Shown here piece by piece: positions 1 to 10,958 of a stretch of DNA of 64,000 nt; the stretch's first letter is position 1, and every line of letters starts with the position of its first letter. The position numbers and the translations under genes are program-made. The stretch lies in NCBI GenBank assembly GCA_009760855.2, contig WPIO01000011.1, positions 7,962,001 to 8,026,000 of the forward strand. The letters are read 5' to 3'. The notes under the pieces are model-generated. The model made no database searches and was not told the origin of the DNA. It was given only the letters and a program-made list of their open reading frames with translations. Source of the stretch: Cristatella mucedo. Lineage: Eukaryota; Bryozoa; Phylactolaemata; Cristatellidae.

Positions 1-960
1 TGGACATTGTAATGCCACAAGTTTGTAAGGCTATGAACTCAGGATGGCCATGGCATTCCAGTGACTTTCGCTCTTTGAATTCCCTTTGCTTTGCGGTGCC
101 TTGTTGGTGTTCCCAGCTAGGCTTGGACCATCTTATCTTGTGCATTGCAAAGCTGCCAGAGTGAGCGTGACGGATTGGTATTTGTTCTGTGCTTGCCTTT
201 AGTAAGTGACGGACATGCACAATCATAATTTCGCCCGGATTTGTAACGGAGGTATATTTTAAAGATGCTAATTAAAAGACAAACAGCCAGCACGTCCGTA
301 CGTTTCCCAGCGCTTGCAAATAGATTTCATTAATTAGATTTATTTTTTCCTGTGAAAATAATAAATAGAAATTTAAAACATGCTTACATTTTTAATCATT
401 TATATATATTTTGCTCCCTTAAACAAGAACTGTATACTTGGCAATAAGTGGGCAGTTTCAGCTGTAACACAGTGGATACTCAGGCTCCTTAAAAAAAAAC
501 TCAAGTCAAGACTTCCGTGATGTTCTACCGCTGCCAGCTAATTAAAAGATATAGCTCCTAATTTGTGTACTCCCGTAAATAGGACTAATAATATACGTAT
601 GGCTAGACCGTACAGACCAAGCGAAGAGATTTTTGTGATTTAAATGCGAATTTTAGTTACAGGATATAGTTATAAAACTAAAAATATTACATAACTCAAG
701 AAAGTAAATATTTTGAAAATATGTATTCTCTATTAGTACAAACTTGCTACATGACGAGGTGACTTTAAGATTACAGGCCAGCATTTAGCTGTGCCTCAAG
801 CCAACACTTTACTTTTGGAAGACTCCGCCCGTTTTCCTAGGCACCACTTCCATGCCCCCTTTCCTTCTACAAACTGGAGTTCACTGACATCACGATATTA
901 CCTGGTAAAATTAAACAAAATCTAGAAACTAGTCTTTTAAAAACTAGTGCCAAAAGTTAC
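1..960. other. AT-rich sequence without recognised genes
   Basis: No open frame, domain or repeat family was recognised here on either strand. Because the MAM gene on the minus strand runs toward the left edge, later exons of that gene could lie here, but I saw no MAM motif. Confidence 0.4.
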
Positions 961-961
961 G

Positions 962-1068
962 TTGCTTACCCCGACCTAGGTCTGGCCAAGGTCGTCGTGG
1001 GCTGGAGCCCCATGACATTTTTAAAGTGCCCGAATAGAGATAAGTTCTCTTGTGGTCCTATTCAGTTG

Positions 1069-1070
<2 letters not shown>
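962..1070 (+). mobile_element. SINE-A copy, 5' truncated
   Basis: The sequence matches the 3' two thirds of SINE-A: the B-box region with GTGGGCTGGAGCCCC, then the tail that resembles the LINE-A 3' end (CCCGAATAGAGATAAG). The tRNA-like 5' part is missing or decayed. It runs straight into a long palindromic AT array. Confidence 0.75.
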
Positions 1071-1152
<82 letters not shown>

Positions 1153-1158
1153 CAACTG
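1063..1158. repeat. Perfect palindrome around an (AT)n array
   Basis: The arm CAGTTGAACAAT at 1063-1074 is the exact reverse complement of 1147-1158, and everything between is alternating AT. The whole 96 bases can fold into one hairpin. It is immediately downstream of a SINE-A copy. Confidence 0.9.
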
Positions 1159-1171
1159 TATAGTATATTGT

Positions 1172-1316
1172 CTTGACAATATATTATATATATTGTCAAG
1201 AACATAAAGATAAATAAACATAAGACAATATATTATATATATATACTATATAGTATATATTATATATATACTGTATAGTGTATAGTATATATATAATATA
1301 TTGTCTTATGTTTATA
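1172..1316. repeat. Two further AT-rich palindromes
   Basis: A short palindrome spans 1172-1200 (arms CTTGACAATATA and its complement). A second, with arms of about 30 bases, spans about 1213-1316 (left arm contains AACATAAGACAATATATT, right arm its complement). With the 1063-1158 palindrome they form a run of three. Confidence 0.85.
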
Positions 1317-1319
1317 TTT

Positions 1320-2155
1320 ACATTTATTATAAATATGTATACATATTTATATACTCATCTGATTCTCTCGCCTGACCTAATCATGTCACAATATTCTCTC
1401 AGCCCTTATGAACTGCTTAACTTCTGCCCTCGTTCCCACTGATATTGAAACCTCAACAGATACACTTCAAGCTAGCCTACGTAGAATGCTTAGTAAGAGA
1501 TTAAACTCCCCGGAGACTGAAGCTCGTCACCGAAGTCGTTCCGCCAGGCAGCCACTTCGACTAACTATGCAGATTTATGTACCGTTGCCTAATTGGTACT
1601 CTTGAAGAGGCAAACTGCACTGTCAAGAAGTCCCAGAGCTGTCTATGAGCGATCGCTGCTGTAAAAACTCAGACAGCGAGACTAATTGCCACCTGTAAAG
1701 AAACAGACTGTCTCACTCGGGAAACGAACCTGAAAGTACGCACCAAATGCACGATGGTTCAGCAGCGCTTTTTTGCCCATCAAAACTTATTGCTCCTTTT
1801 TGAGAAAACCCACTTGAAGCCTCCTAGCCAGCACTTACAACTGTTGCCAAAGCGTAACCGAACTGAACGACCTTGTGGGTGGCTGGGTCACCTAATGCAC
1901 CTTACCATTTTCACGATCGGGTGTTGCTGGAGAGGTCACGTTCAGGTCTCACCCGAGGTTAATCTTGCCACGCGTATGGTTGCGTGGATTTTATACTTGA
2001 GTAGTTTTTTGGTACCTGAGAGCGTGGGCACCTAGGGACTAGTTTAACAAAAGCTGGGCGCGGTCTTAGCTTAGCTTTTGCTCACCACCTTCAGCTGCTT
2101 TCTTCAGATGCTCAAAAAGCCATACGTGCGGACTCACACTCACTCTTTTGGGTGC
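1320..2155. other. Unassigned sequence
   Basis: Two short plus-strand open frames (1408-1605 and 1754-2035) have no recognisable domain and no convincing splice context. I assign nothing here. Confidence 0.4.
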
Positions 2156-2159
2156 CGCA

Positions 2160-3530
2160 CTAGTGATGATAATATTAATGGTAGTACACTTGAATAACGC
2201 CCTAAGAAAGGGTAATCTTCTTAGAGGCAATACACGTATACTATAAAGAAAGCACGAACGAATGGTTAGTGATAGCATGCCTAATGTCAAAAAATGTAAT
2301 ATGATTAGACGGAACCTTCTATGTCACCATGCAAATATGGAGCATGATAGCACGTACATTGTCAACACGCTTAAGCAAACCAAGGACGAATCACATGGAC
2401 CGACTAGATTCCGTGATAAACTGCTGCGTATTTAGGTTCTTTTTTAATATCGTCACGTAAAGAAATACCGTGACGTCAGTTAGGAGTTAGTTCTGGGCTT
2501 CGGAAGCATACGAACTAAAGGCACGGTCTCCGATAAGATTTGAGGTTCGTCTTAGGTATAGCTAAGCAATCTAAGTAATGCGGGCCTGTGGTTTGCTGCC
2601 AAGCCTGGCGAAAAGCGGTGCTGATAGGTAACCTAGAACCCAAGAAGGAAGGGGCCCAAAAGTGAGTGAAAACCTTTAAGTCAATATGCTGCTTGATTTG
2701 GAGCCAGTGCAGGTCGGCGAGAATTTGGGCAATGCGGCAATTTCAAAGCTTAGGACTGAAAAGCCTAGCTTCAGAGTATAACACCAACAGTAAGTGCCTA
2801 ATTGCACAGGCCGGTTGACCAGCAAGCAGCAAGTAAAAAAAGGCACAACGGGATATCCCAAATATGTGTACCAATTGGGATGAGGTATCCCTGCCCAGCG
2901 AGCCCGAATTGGAGGAATGTCAGTTGGCCACTGAAATGTATAGCTAGTACAGCCAAAAAATGGAGACGTGACTGTAGAGCTGATGTCGTTGTCGATTGAG
3001 AGGTCACTTTAGAAACGGGCGTCTAGATTTCGTTCATATTCAACGAAAAAGTGGCTGGCAGAGGCCATTTTGAGCGTCAAGCTTTCCCATTTTTCTAAAA
3101 GCGCTATGCAAACATAAAATTTATTGTTGGCATTATAATTATTATTATTTCTGAGTCACACATGGTTTTCCAATAAATACTAAGTTTGTTTTATAGTCAT
3201 TCAACTTGAAAACATTTGCTGCTATTTACATACGGCCGTCAGCAATACAGACAGGAAGGCAGTTAAGAGAATTCGGCATGCTGTAGCTCTGGAAGAGATC
3301 TGTGCTAAGGTACAACTGAGTGTGAGCTGCATAGAAGTGAATGCGTAGATTAAACATGGCGATTACATCGGCAATAGGGAGAGAATAAAGCCTTAAGGTA
3401 CTCCGTACTTTAGCGGTTCTACGGGTGATCTTTGTCCGATCACATCAATGCAGTAGAGTCTCCTACTGAGATAAGCGCAGTGCCAGTTGTGCCCAGGCAA
3501 GATGATATTGGCTCTGCCAGCATATCACCT
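2160..3530 (-). mobile_element. LINE-A fragment (CR1/L2-like), 3' end and part of RT
   Basis: Read on the minus strand, this is the 3' part of a CR1/L2-like non-LTR retrotransposon. The 3' tail lies at the low-coordinate end (about 2166-2290), followed by the region that in intact copies encodes RLDFCNSLLAG, HITPLLADLHWLPVKQRID and the terminal WNSLPT motif. Reverse-transcriptase sequence resumes at 3260-3530 after a gap at about 3120-3230. Stops and frameshifts are frequent. It meets a plus-strand copy head to head at about 3535. Confidence 0.8.
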
Positions 3531-3540
3531 GTCGATTCAA

Positions 3541-4430
3541 ATCGTAATCTAGGTGTCCTATTCGTAATCTAGGTTTCATATTCCAAAGCGACTTCTCGTT
3601 AGACGACCATATCAGCTCCACAGTCAAATCTGCCTATTTTCAGCTCCATAACATCGCTAAAATTCGGGCTTGTTTGGACAAGGTTACCACATCTTAATTG
3701 GTCAGTGCATTTGTGACATCCCGTCTTGACTTTTGTAACTCACTGCTTGCTAGTCTACCGGCCTGTGCACTCTGGCGCTTACAGCTTCTGCACAACTTTG
3801 CAGCTTGGCTTGTCTGTCGTGAGCGTCGCAGTTGTCACATCACGTCTCTTCTCGCCGACCTGCACTGGCTCCCAGTCAAGCGACGAATCGACTTCGAGGT
3901 TTCGTCACTCACTTCTAGGTTCCTTCATTCTTGGGCTCCAGCCTACTTATCATATCTACTGTCCCACCAGGCAAAGCACCGTATCACCTGCTTTTCCGAA
4001 TCCAACAGTTTATCCATACCTCGTGAAAATCTCAAATTCTTTGTAGACCGTGCATTTAGTTCGTTTGCTTGCACAACCTGGAACTCACCACCTCCCGCAC
4101 CCCCACCGATTGGCACCACGATATCTCCTCACTTGTCCACATTAAAAAAATCTAAAAATGCATCTATTTATGGCAGTATTTAGTAGGTCCGTGTGATTTC
4201 CCTTTACGTGCTTACGTGTACTGTCACAGTGGATGCTGCCACCAACCCACTTGCATGCTGGTCCAGTTCAAATCACCCCTAATCATGGTATTCTTGTTTT
4301 TTATTGAGTATGCTACCACTAACCATTCAACCGTGTTCCCTTTGCAGCAAATATAAAGTGCGATTAGAAAGAATCTGAGTTCTGTAAGGATGCTATGTCA
4401 AATTTATTATTACTATTATCGGTATTACAG
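3541..4430 (+). mobile_element. LINE-A 3' end fragment
   Basis: The plus-strand frame at 3698-4183 encodes the C-terminal part of the LINE-A ORF2: FVTSRLDFCNSLLASLPAC, a Cys/Arg-rich segment, then LLADLHWLPVKRRIDF. It lacks the catalytic part of the reverse transcriptase. The 3' end reaches the TTATTATTACTATTA tail near 4405. An in-frame stop just before 3698 shows decay. Confidence 0.85.
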
Positions 4431-4870
4431 ATTTCTGATGCGAAAGAGCAATCACCCATGGCGTAGGCAGAGAGCATGAAAACGAAAAAATTCAGAACTT
4501 CACTTTTAGGGAGAAATAACTTATCTTAAATTCATTTTGTGAATAGCACTCCGCCTGCATTTAACATAGTCAATCTTGATAACGCCGTTGGACGCAGCCT
4601 TGGTTAAAGAAGTTTGCTAACTTTTTTGGAGTCAAAACCTAAAGATAGCCGAGAGTAATGGTAACATTCTAGTTATGGCTATTAGTGTAGTGATATGTGA
4701 TTGAACTACTTAACTTTTTGCAGTGCTGAAAAGCCTTGAAGAAAGTTATTCCTCCGCTCAAATAAACTGCATATGATCGTGAGAAACTATCTGAATAGGT
4801 CATCTCTCTGCAGAAATATATTGAGATTCCTGAAAACTAAGCGGCGTAAGTGATTCGGATAAATGAACTC
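4430..4870. other. Intron or intergenic sequence after the MAM2 exon
   Basis: No repeat or exon was recognised. On the minus strand this should be intron following the exon that ends at 4875; the expected second exon of that MAM domain was not seen here. Confidence 0.35.
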
Positions 4871-4874
4871 CCAC

Positions 4875-5086
4875 CTGCGGCACTGTTCAGAGTTTTGTCA
4901 GTCACTGGTCCCAACAGGCTCGCTGTAGACGAGCCATTCGACCTGGTCCAAGCAGATGCCCCCTTTTGTTATCAAAGCCGCAGATGTTGTATTCGAAGTT
5001 GCAATGCTGTGGAAACCCGTTCGACGCAGGGCTAGTTCCGACTTGTGGAGCCACCGTGCTCGGATAAGCCGTGCTGCTTGACTCCT
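4875..5086 (-). CDS. MAM gene exon: linker plus start of a second MAM domain, frameshifted
   Basis: Minus-strand exon after an acceptor ending TTATAG, with donor GCAG|GTGGGA (phase 1 at both ends). It first encodes a Ser/Thr/Pro-rich linker of about 25 residues, then HCNFEYNICGFDN, the usual start of a MAM domain. The next part, with SAWTRSNGSS and LLGPVTDKT, fits the MAM W-x-R and GP-x-x-D-x-T motifs but lies in another frame. The shift falls in a homopolymer run (plus-strand C5T4 at 4959-4967); two extra bases there would explain it, and the exon length of 212 is not a multiple of three. It follows the complete MAM domain whose last exon ends at 7207. It may be a broken exon or a base-calling error. 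Confidence 0.7.
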
Positions 5087-5261
5087 CTATAACGTACAAC
5101 ATGAACCACCATTAGGTATAACAATGTCAGGTGACAGGAGTAAGGAAAACTTGCATTCAATAATGATCGAGTAGAAACTGCATAATATTGTACCACCCGG
5201 CCTTGTAACTTGGGCAATATTATATATCCACGAGCAAAATAGCTATCGCTTTTTGATCTAC

Positions 5262-6134
5262 ATTAAAACGTAATAATAATAATAATAAATTTGATAAAAC
5301 GCTCTCAGAGAAATCGGTCTCTTTCTAGGGGCATTATAAATTTGCTGCTAAGAAAGCACGATCGAATGCTTAGTGGTAGCATGCTCAATAAACTACAAGA
5401 ATAACATGGCTATGAGTGTCATAGATAAGGTCAGCATGCAAGTATGGTTAGTGACAGCATGAACAGTATAAGCCCGCATAAGCACATTAAAATATGAAAA
5501 AAATATAATTCATTTGTATAGCGCCCCAAGAGAACTTAATCTTTATTCAGGCGCTTCACATATGCCTCTTGGCTCGGGCTCACGACCTCAGCCAGGCCGT
5601 GATCGGGGGGGGGGGGCCGAGCACCTTAACCACTGGACCAAACATACACGAACAATCACACGGACCAACTAAGTTCTGTCGTAAATATATGGGTTTTTAG
5701 ATTCTTTTTTAATCTGTACAAGTCAAGAGATTTCGTGGCGCAGGTCAGGGTCAGTTTAGGCTGTGCAAGCAGACGAACTAAAGGCACGGTCTCCAAAGAA
5801 TCTGTACGAAGTATGGATAAATAGGTAAATTCCGAAAAAGCGGGTGGTACAATGCTTAGCCTGCTATGGGAGTAGATCTTATAGGTAGGCTGGAGCCAAA
5901 AATGAAAAAAACCTAAAAGTGAGTGACATAACCTTGAAGTCGATGCATTGCTTGACTGAGAGCCAGTGCAGGTTGGCAAGAAGGGGCATAGTGTGGCAAC
6001 TGCGACGCTCACGACAGACAAGCCTAGCTGCAGAGTTTTGCACCAGCTGTAAGCGCCTGACTGCACAGGCCGGTTGGTCAGCAAGCAGTGAGCTACAGAA
6101 GTTAAGATGGGATGTCACAAATGCATGGACCAAT
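5262..6134 (-). mobile_element. LINE-A 3' fragment split by a SINE-A
   Basis: Starts with the (TAA)n tail and the conserved 3' end (GCTCTCAGAGAAATCGGTC), then runs backwards through the ORF2 C-terminus (open frames at 5656-6084 and 5879-6523). A SINE-A copy interrupts it at about 5503-5645, so the SINE inserted later. Confidence 0.85.
5503..5645 (-). mobile_element. SINE-A copy inserted in LINE-A
   Basis: Minus-oriented tRNA-derived SINE: 3' tail (GGCGCTTCACATATGCC in plus orientation), then B box and A box (GAGCACCTTAACCACTGGAC in plus orientation). A run of nine or more G lies inside. LINE-A sequence continues on both sides. Confidence 0.85.
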
Positions 6135-7000
6135 TTTGATTTAATGTATCTCCGTTTGTAACTTCGCAAAGTCGTAAAGATTACGTGGGTGTTACGCGGG
6201 TGAGTTTTGTATAGCACACTCACAGCCTTAGCGGTTTTCGGTACGGATTTGGTAGCCAACAGACTTCGTCTCACGCAACAAAGAGAAATTGGGTAGCATA
6301 GTAGAGTCAGGAGGGCAGTTGAGGTAGTGAGTAGCATGGAAGTAATTATAATATTAGTAATAATGCACTTGATAAAGCGCCCTCGGAGAACTCGATCTCT
6401 CTCTAGGAGCTTTACATTTGCTGCAAAGGGAAGTAGCAGCTCAGGACCGCTGAAAAGGATGAGCCATAGTCGACAGCAGGAGAGTAGTTGTCGTTGTGTA
6501 AGAATTTTGGAAGTGAGTTCCACAGTCTAAGACCTGCAGAGCTAAAGCTTCTGTCACCAACAATCTGAAGTGGAGGAATGGAACAGCTAATTTATTGTCC
6601 ACACAGGACCCGACACCGTGAAGAGGCTGAAACTGGTGCAGCAGTTCAGCTAGGTACGAAGGAGCCAAGCCATGGAGGGCCTTGTGTGGTCAGTATAAGA
6701 ACTTTTCTCTGTATTCGTTGATCAACCGGCATCCATCCTAGCTCTTTTGGCAAAGGAGACACATGTTCAAACCTCTGGGAATAGAAGACTAGCATTGCAG
6801 CCATATTTATAGTCAGCTGCAGTGGCCTCGGTGCTTTCTTTGGTAGCCCAGCTAATAAGGAATTACAGATGTGGTATCTCCGTCCAAACAAGCCAGAGTT
6901 CAGGCAATTTCAGGTAACTGAAAGTATGCAGACTTGACTGTGGAGCTGATGAGGTCGTTTAAGAAAAGGTCGCTAAGAGTTCAGATTTCAAATGACCAGA
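6135..7000 (-). mobile_element. LINE-B fragment (CR1/L2-like), 3' end and ORF C-terminus
   Basis: This family differs from LINE-A; its 3' end begins ATGTATCTCCG in plus orientation and recurs at 18.04, 23.13 and 60.1 kb. The minus-strand frame at 6646-6891 contains CNSLLAGLPKK and LGWMPVDQRIQRKVLILT, the counterpart of the end of CR1/L2 ORF2. It is interrupted by a 91-base LINE-A insertion at 6345-6435. Confidence 0.8.
6345..6435 (-). mobile_element. Short 5'-truncated LINE-A insertion with target duplication
   Basis: About 90 bases of LINE-A 3' end sit inside LINE-B. The heptamer GGAAGTA occurs at 6338-6344 and again at 6429-6435. The uninterrupted LINE-B copy at 18.24 kb has a single AGAAGTAGCAGC at this point, so GGAAGTA is a target-site duplication. 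Confidence 0.85.
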
Positions 7001-7206
7001 ACTCAAAGTTATCTCAATTATTAGTAAAATTGAATCCAATCGTAATTGTTTAAAATCTCAGCTGAACTATATAACTAAATAAAATCTGCAAAATAAATTC
7101 TAAAACTCTCTGTAGATGTTACTTATTTACAATGAAATAGTAACAAAAGAAAGTTACATGCCGTACTTCATTTAGCTGACTACAGCAGAGAAACGCCGTA
7201 TAGTAC

Positions 7207-7395
7207 CTGAACTATACAAACAGCTTCCTAGTGTAACAGAAATATCATCGATGGCGACATCTCCCTTGAGGTCTGCTAGAGGTCTTCTATTATTTATGAT
7301 TACTCCTTCAATGCTGATGTTGAAGTAACTGGCCGAACCCTCGTCAGAGATGCTGAGGTTGACATCAGCTCGAAGCCAGACATTACCTTGCTGAC
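7207..7395 (-). CDS. MAM gene exon: C-terminal half of MAM domain 1
   Basis: Minus-strand exon of 189 bases, acceptor TTTTCGTGCAG and donor TCAG|GTACTA, phase 1 at both ends. It encodes about 63 residues: GQQGNVWLRADVNLSI near the start (the G-x-Q-G-x-x-W element of MAM domains), FNISIEG in the middle, and GDVAIDDISVTLGSC at the end, which is the hallmark MAM C-terminus with its last conserved cysteine. MAM domains are extracellular adhesion or dimerisation modules of membrane and secreted proteins. It joins in phase to the exon at 8597-8782. The next exon found downstream is 4875-5086. Confidence 0.92.
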
Positions 7396-8596
7396 CTGCA
7401 CGAAAATAAATCGGCTTGACTTCAGATGAAAAACGATTCTCAACGAACAATGTATATAAATTATCTCAAGAAAGCGTCTCTCCGCCTTGGTGCAAAATCG
7501 CAATCACTAATTTTTGACAAACATATTGTTCATCCTTATTTAGCAGGATGTCTCAACTTCAAGGAGTAAGTGCTCAGGTTTTTCTTACAAATTCAAAAAA
7601 TATAGATTTTACAGTTTGAAACAGCTCGTTATTGTTACTTTGGCCTTAAGCTTGCTAGGAGTCCAATTCTTATCCTCTAGTTAAGCTATAAGCATCGAAT
7701 TATAGTCGTAAAGGTTACGTTCTGCTCGCACTTAATAGACTTCGAGTTTAAATTAGTGGCAATTTTTAGGTGCAAAAATGAACAAAATCATTTTTACTTA
7801 TATGTTTATCTAAAAGTCAATGCTTAATGTTTCCGAATCAAGGACACAGTATGGCTATAAAAAACTATTGACAAGTAGCTCTAGTGAAATAGAACAGTGC
7901 ACAAGATATTGAGGCCCTGAGTGCTGCTCCAACTTTACATTAAAACGTTTTTTTCTCACAATTCCATTTAGTTTAATAACAGATCGACAACTGTAGTATC
8001 TGTTCTAGCTGTTTGAAACCAGTAGCTACCCCAAATATATGAAAGAAAACTGAAGTGCCAGTAGTCACAAGTAACCTAAAACGTTATGGCTAGAAGTAGT
8101 ATGCTTACCGTTGCTGTCTCGTCTCTCTCTCTCATTTAGCGACGCGATGTTTCTTGTCGGTAAGATTTAGATCAATCATATAAAAAGGTCACATCCGTAG
8201 CGGATTTTAGTTGGTTCAAGTCAAGCAGCACATCTTGAGTTCCGCAAGATGACAATACTTACGGCCTGCTGTAAAATGCTTGGTTGTGTGCAAGTGGGGA
8301 AATAAGAGAGCCTCAACATAATGCTAAAATCATTCGCCATTGAAAGTTACTTTGCAAAAGAAGTAGCATGAAAACACGAGACAGATCCTTACATTTTGAT
8401 AACGTACTCATAATGAAAAGAGATAAACGAAGTTAGACAAAACCTTTACCCGGTTGCAGCCCTGGATTTTTTAGTTGCAATGCAATACCACAGCTTCCTC
8501 TAGAAAATATCCACGAACCGAGAACAAAATTGGAAAAAGCACCTGACAGTTTGCAATAGAATGTTGGCAAAACCTCCCAGAGAGCTCTCGTCCTAC
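7396..8596 (-). other. Intron between MAM exons
   Basis: This 1.2 kb sequence separates two halves of one MAM domain. Possible donors on the minus strand near 8107 and 8265 were examined but cannot be used without breaking the domain. No repeat family was recognised. Confidence 0.8.
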
Positions 8597-8782
8597 CGGT
8601 CCGCGTCCAGAGCACCCTGTTGTTGACGTAAATATTCAGTATTCCGACGTCTTCGCCATACATATGGTAATAAAGCTGCAGGCATGCCAGAGGAGAACTA
8701 TTATTTGTCGAAAAGACCGGTGAATTAAGCCGATATCTGGTCCCGTTTGTCCTGTAGCTTGACTCAGCGTACAAAAAGTTTC
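8597..8782 (-). CDS. MAM gene exon: middle of MAM domain 1
   Basis: Minus-strand exon of 186 bases, acceptor CATTCCTCGTTAAAG, donor ACCG|GTAGGA, phase 1 at both ends. It begins with GNFLYAESSYRTNG and contains LNSPVF, then ACLQLYYHMYG, the conserved third cysteine and YHMYG element of MAM domains, then DVGILNIYV and LWTRTG. The exon end joins to QQGNVW of the next exon, restoring the family pattern W-x-x-x-G-x-Q-G-x-x-W. The acceptor-side intron of 2.2 kb holds old LINE-A pieces. The flanking open frame is longer (8433-8846), but the domain and splice signals define these limits. Confidence 0.92.
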
Positions 8783-10290
8783 CTTTAACGAGGAATGAAA
8801 GTTTTAGATATGGTTTGATTGGTTTCGTGAATATATTCGATTGCATTTATATTTCAAATCATTTCTAAAAAGGCGACGATATAAATGATGTGATCGGTGC
8901 ATGATTAACACTTCAATTGACAAAAAAGTACTGGGAGAGCTGTTAATGAACAGCTGCTTTATAGCGGCCTACTTGGCCGATGCCACCAAGACATCGGTTT
9001 GTTAACGACAAGATTAAGATACCACAGCATAGACAAGCGCCGTTATTTTTATTTCAACCTCACCGCTGTTCCAGGTTGCCAGGGTTAGCTTTTCATCTCG
9101 TTTCTACTACAGGCATTACTTGCAACGGCCGTTGGCAGTGGTCATTTGCTGGTCTGTCTAATCTCGGTTGCTGGTAAGCGAAGCCAAGTTCTTGACCTCC
9201 TAATGGTATAGACTCATCAAGCCCATCTTTAAAGCCCACCGGGAGATTGCCTGCCTCACGCGCTCTAGTAAAGCATTACAGAACAGAATAGTGCTATAGG
9301 CCTATGACTAAACTTTCTTTGCATTAGGGGGCTGACTGGAACGTATTATACATTAGACCATAAAAGTATTAATATCATGCCAAAGATTCAGCTTTGATAT
9401 AACATCCCACCTAGCTTGGGACCCTAGCTGTTTCCACTTTTTTCGCTTAAAAATAGCTGCTTCAAAATACTGCTATTTAAGAATGAACTAACAATGTGTA
9501 ATTATAATACTTTTTTATGAGTGGCTATGCATTTTGTGCTTACTTTAATGCCTAAAATGTGGTACCGCAGTCATGCATAAGTAGTGAGCCCAACGCAAGA
9601 CACTGGAAGAAAATTTGGAAAATAATAAAATGACTTTGTTGAGTACCGCATCTTTCAAAATATATGGAAAATCTCATGAAAACAAGGGGTCATTAATACC
9701 ACACCTAGTACCAACTTATGCTCTAATGCTCAAATAAATATACCTAACGAGTTTTAAATAATTTGTGCCTTTCAGGAAGGGTTGGGATTAGTTTTGAGCA
9801 AAACTTACTATTTGGAATCGACAATCGTTATGAGGTTACTGATGCAACTTTATACTGCCACTAAAAAATCCCACAATTTGCATAGTGTATTAAAAAATCT
9901 ATGCCTTTCAATTATATCTATGATATGAGATATTCAAAAGGCAACTTGATCGAAATTAAACGACCAAAGAGCAAGTGTATGCCTCATTCACTTATACCTA
10001 ATATTGCTAGGTAATTCGACATTAAGGCCCTTCGCAAATTTTTTCCCAAAGGATACAATAAAAATAGAGCAGCTTCATGCCATCAGTTAATAATAAATAT
10101 AATCACACACAAGCGAGAGAATGGACGCATATGCTCATATATATGCAGCCTAGTTGAAAAATTGGAACTATTACCAGAATACTAGCAATACAATGTTTAT
10201 AGTGCCCAAAGATCTCTAGATCTCATTCTACTCATTATACATGCATGAACTGCATACTAGTTGATTTAGTTAAGTGTTCCACAATTTTCA
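8783..10290 (-). other. Intron sequence of the MAM gene
   Basis: AT-rich sequence between the first and second exons of MAM domain 1. One strong-looking acceptor on the minus strand near 9604 has no usable frame and would split the domain. No repeat was recognised before the LINE-A relic at about 10.3 kb. Confidence 0.75.
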
Positions 10291-10299
10291 GAATGAATT

Positions 10300-10480
10300 A
10301 TCAGACAAAAAACAATTCACATGGACGGGGCAAGTCCTGTTGGGGATAGGTGGATTTTTAGCCTGCTTTTTAAATTTTAAAATCAAGGGGATTACCTGAT
10401 TTCAGTCGAGATAATATTCCAGGCTTAGAGGGCCATTCTAGTAAATACCAGAGCTTCACTTTAGATGCCCCTACATATAG
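10300..10480 (-). mobile_element. Old LINE-A relic
   Basis: Diverged but collinear with the LINE-A 3' region (CACATGGACGGGGCAAG, then a T-rich stretch, then TTCCAGGCTT). It lies in a MAM-gene intron, on the same strand as the gene. Confidence 0.5.
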
Positions 10481-10689
10481 TAAAAATCAATAACCTTCAC
10501 ACTATTAACACTCGCATACCGTTACATGATACTATAAAGGCTGCACGATTAAGCAAGAGTTTAACAATTTTCTCATTGTCTGCCTCTAATTTGGTTAGAA
10601 TGAAAGAATTTTCTCTCTGGATGCCAATCTGATTGAATACAAAGTAATTCAAAATGAAAAATAAATAAATAATTTAAAACCGAATCTAA

Positions 10690-10898
10690 GTCTGACACGC
10701 TGCCACTAACTACACTTGCATGCTGACTCTGTGCATATCACGCCTAACCGTTTCATTCTTGTTGTTTATTGAACAAGCTACTGCTAACCATTCAATCATG
10801 CTTCCTTTGCAGCATATGTAAAGCACCTAGAAAGAGACTGAGTTCTCTGAAGGCGCTTTATCAAGTGCGTTATTGTTGTTATTATCATTGTTTAGCTA
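10690..10898 (+). mobile_element. LINE-A 3' end
   Basis: The last 200 bases of LINE-A in plus orientation, ending AAGGCGCTTTATCAAGTGCG and a TTATTGTTGTTATTA tail. It ends about 60 bases from the MAM exon at 10959, inside the intron and antisense to the gene. Confidence 0.85.
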
Positions 10899-10958
10899 AG
10901 GAAAGGATTTTTTGGTGAGCAGTGTTGTGATGCTATCGGAGAACCTCCAAATATTTAC

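Noticed and set aside
1021-1221. Ile-Tyr repeat open frames over AT arrays (also at 20.0-20.3 and 50.9-51.2 kb)
   Set aside because: They are translations of (AT)n microsatellites and carry no other coding signal.
8095-8275. Good donor-like sequences on the minus strand at about 8107 and 8265
   Set aside because: They lie in the intron between two halves of one MAM domain; an exon there would disrupt the domain.
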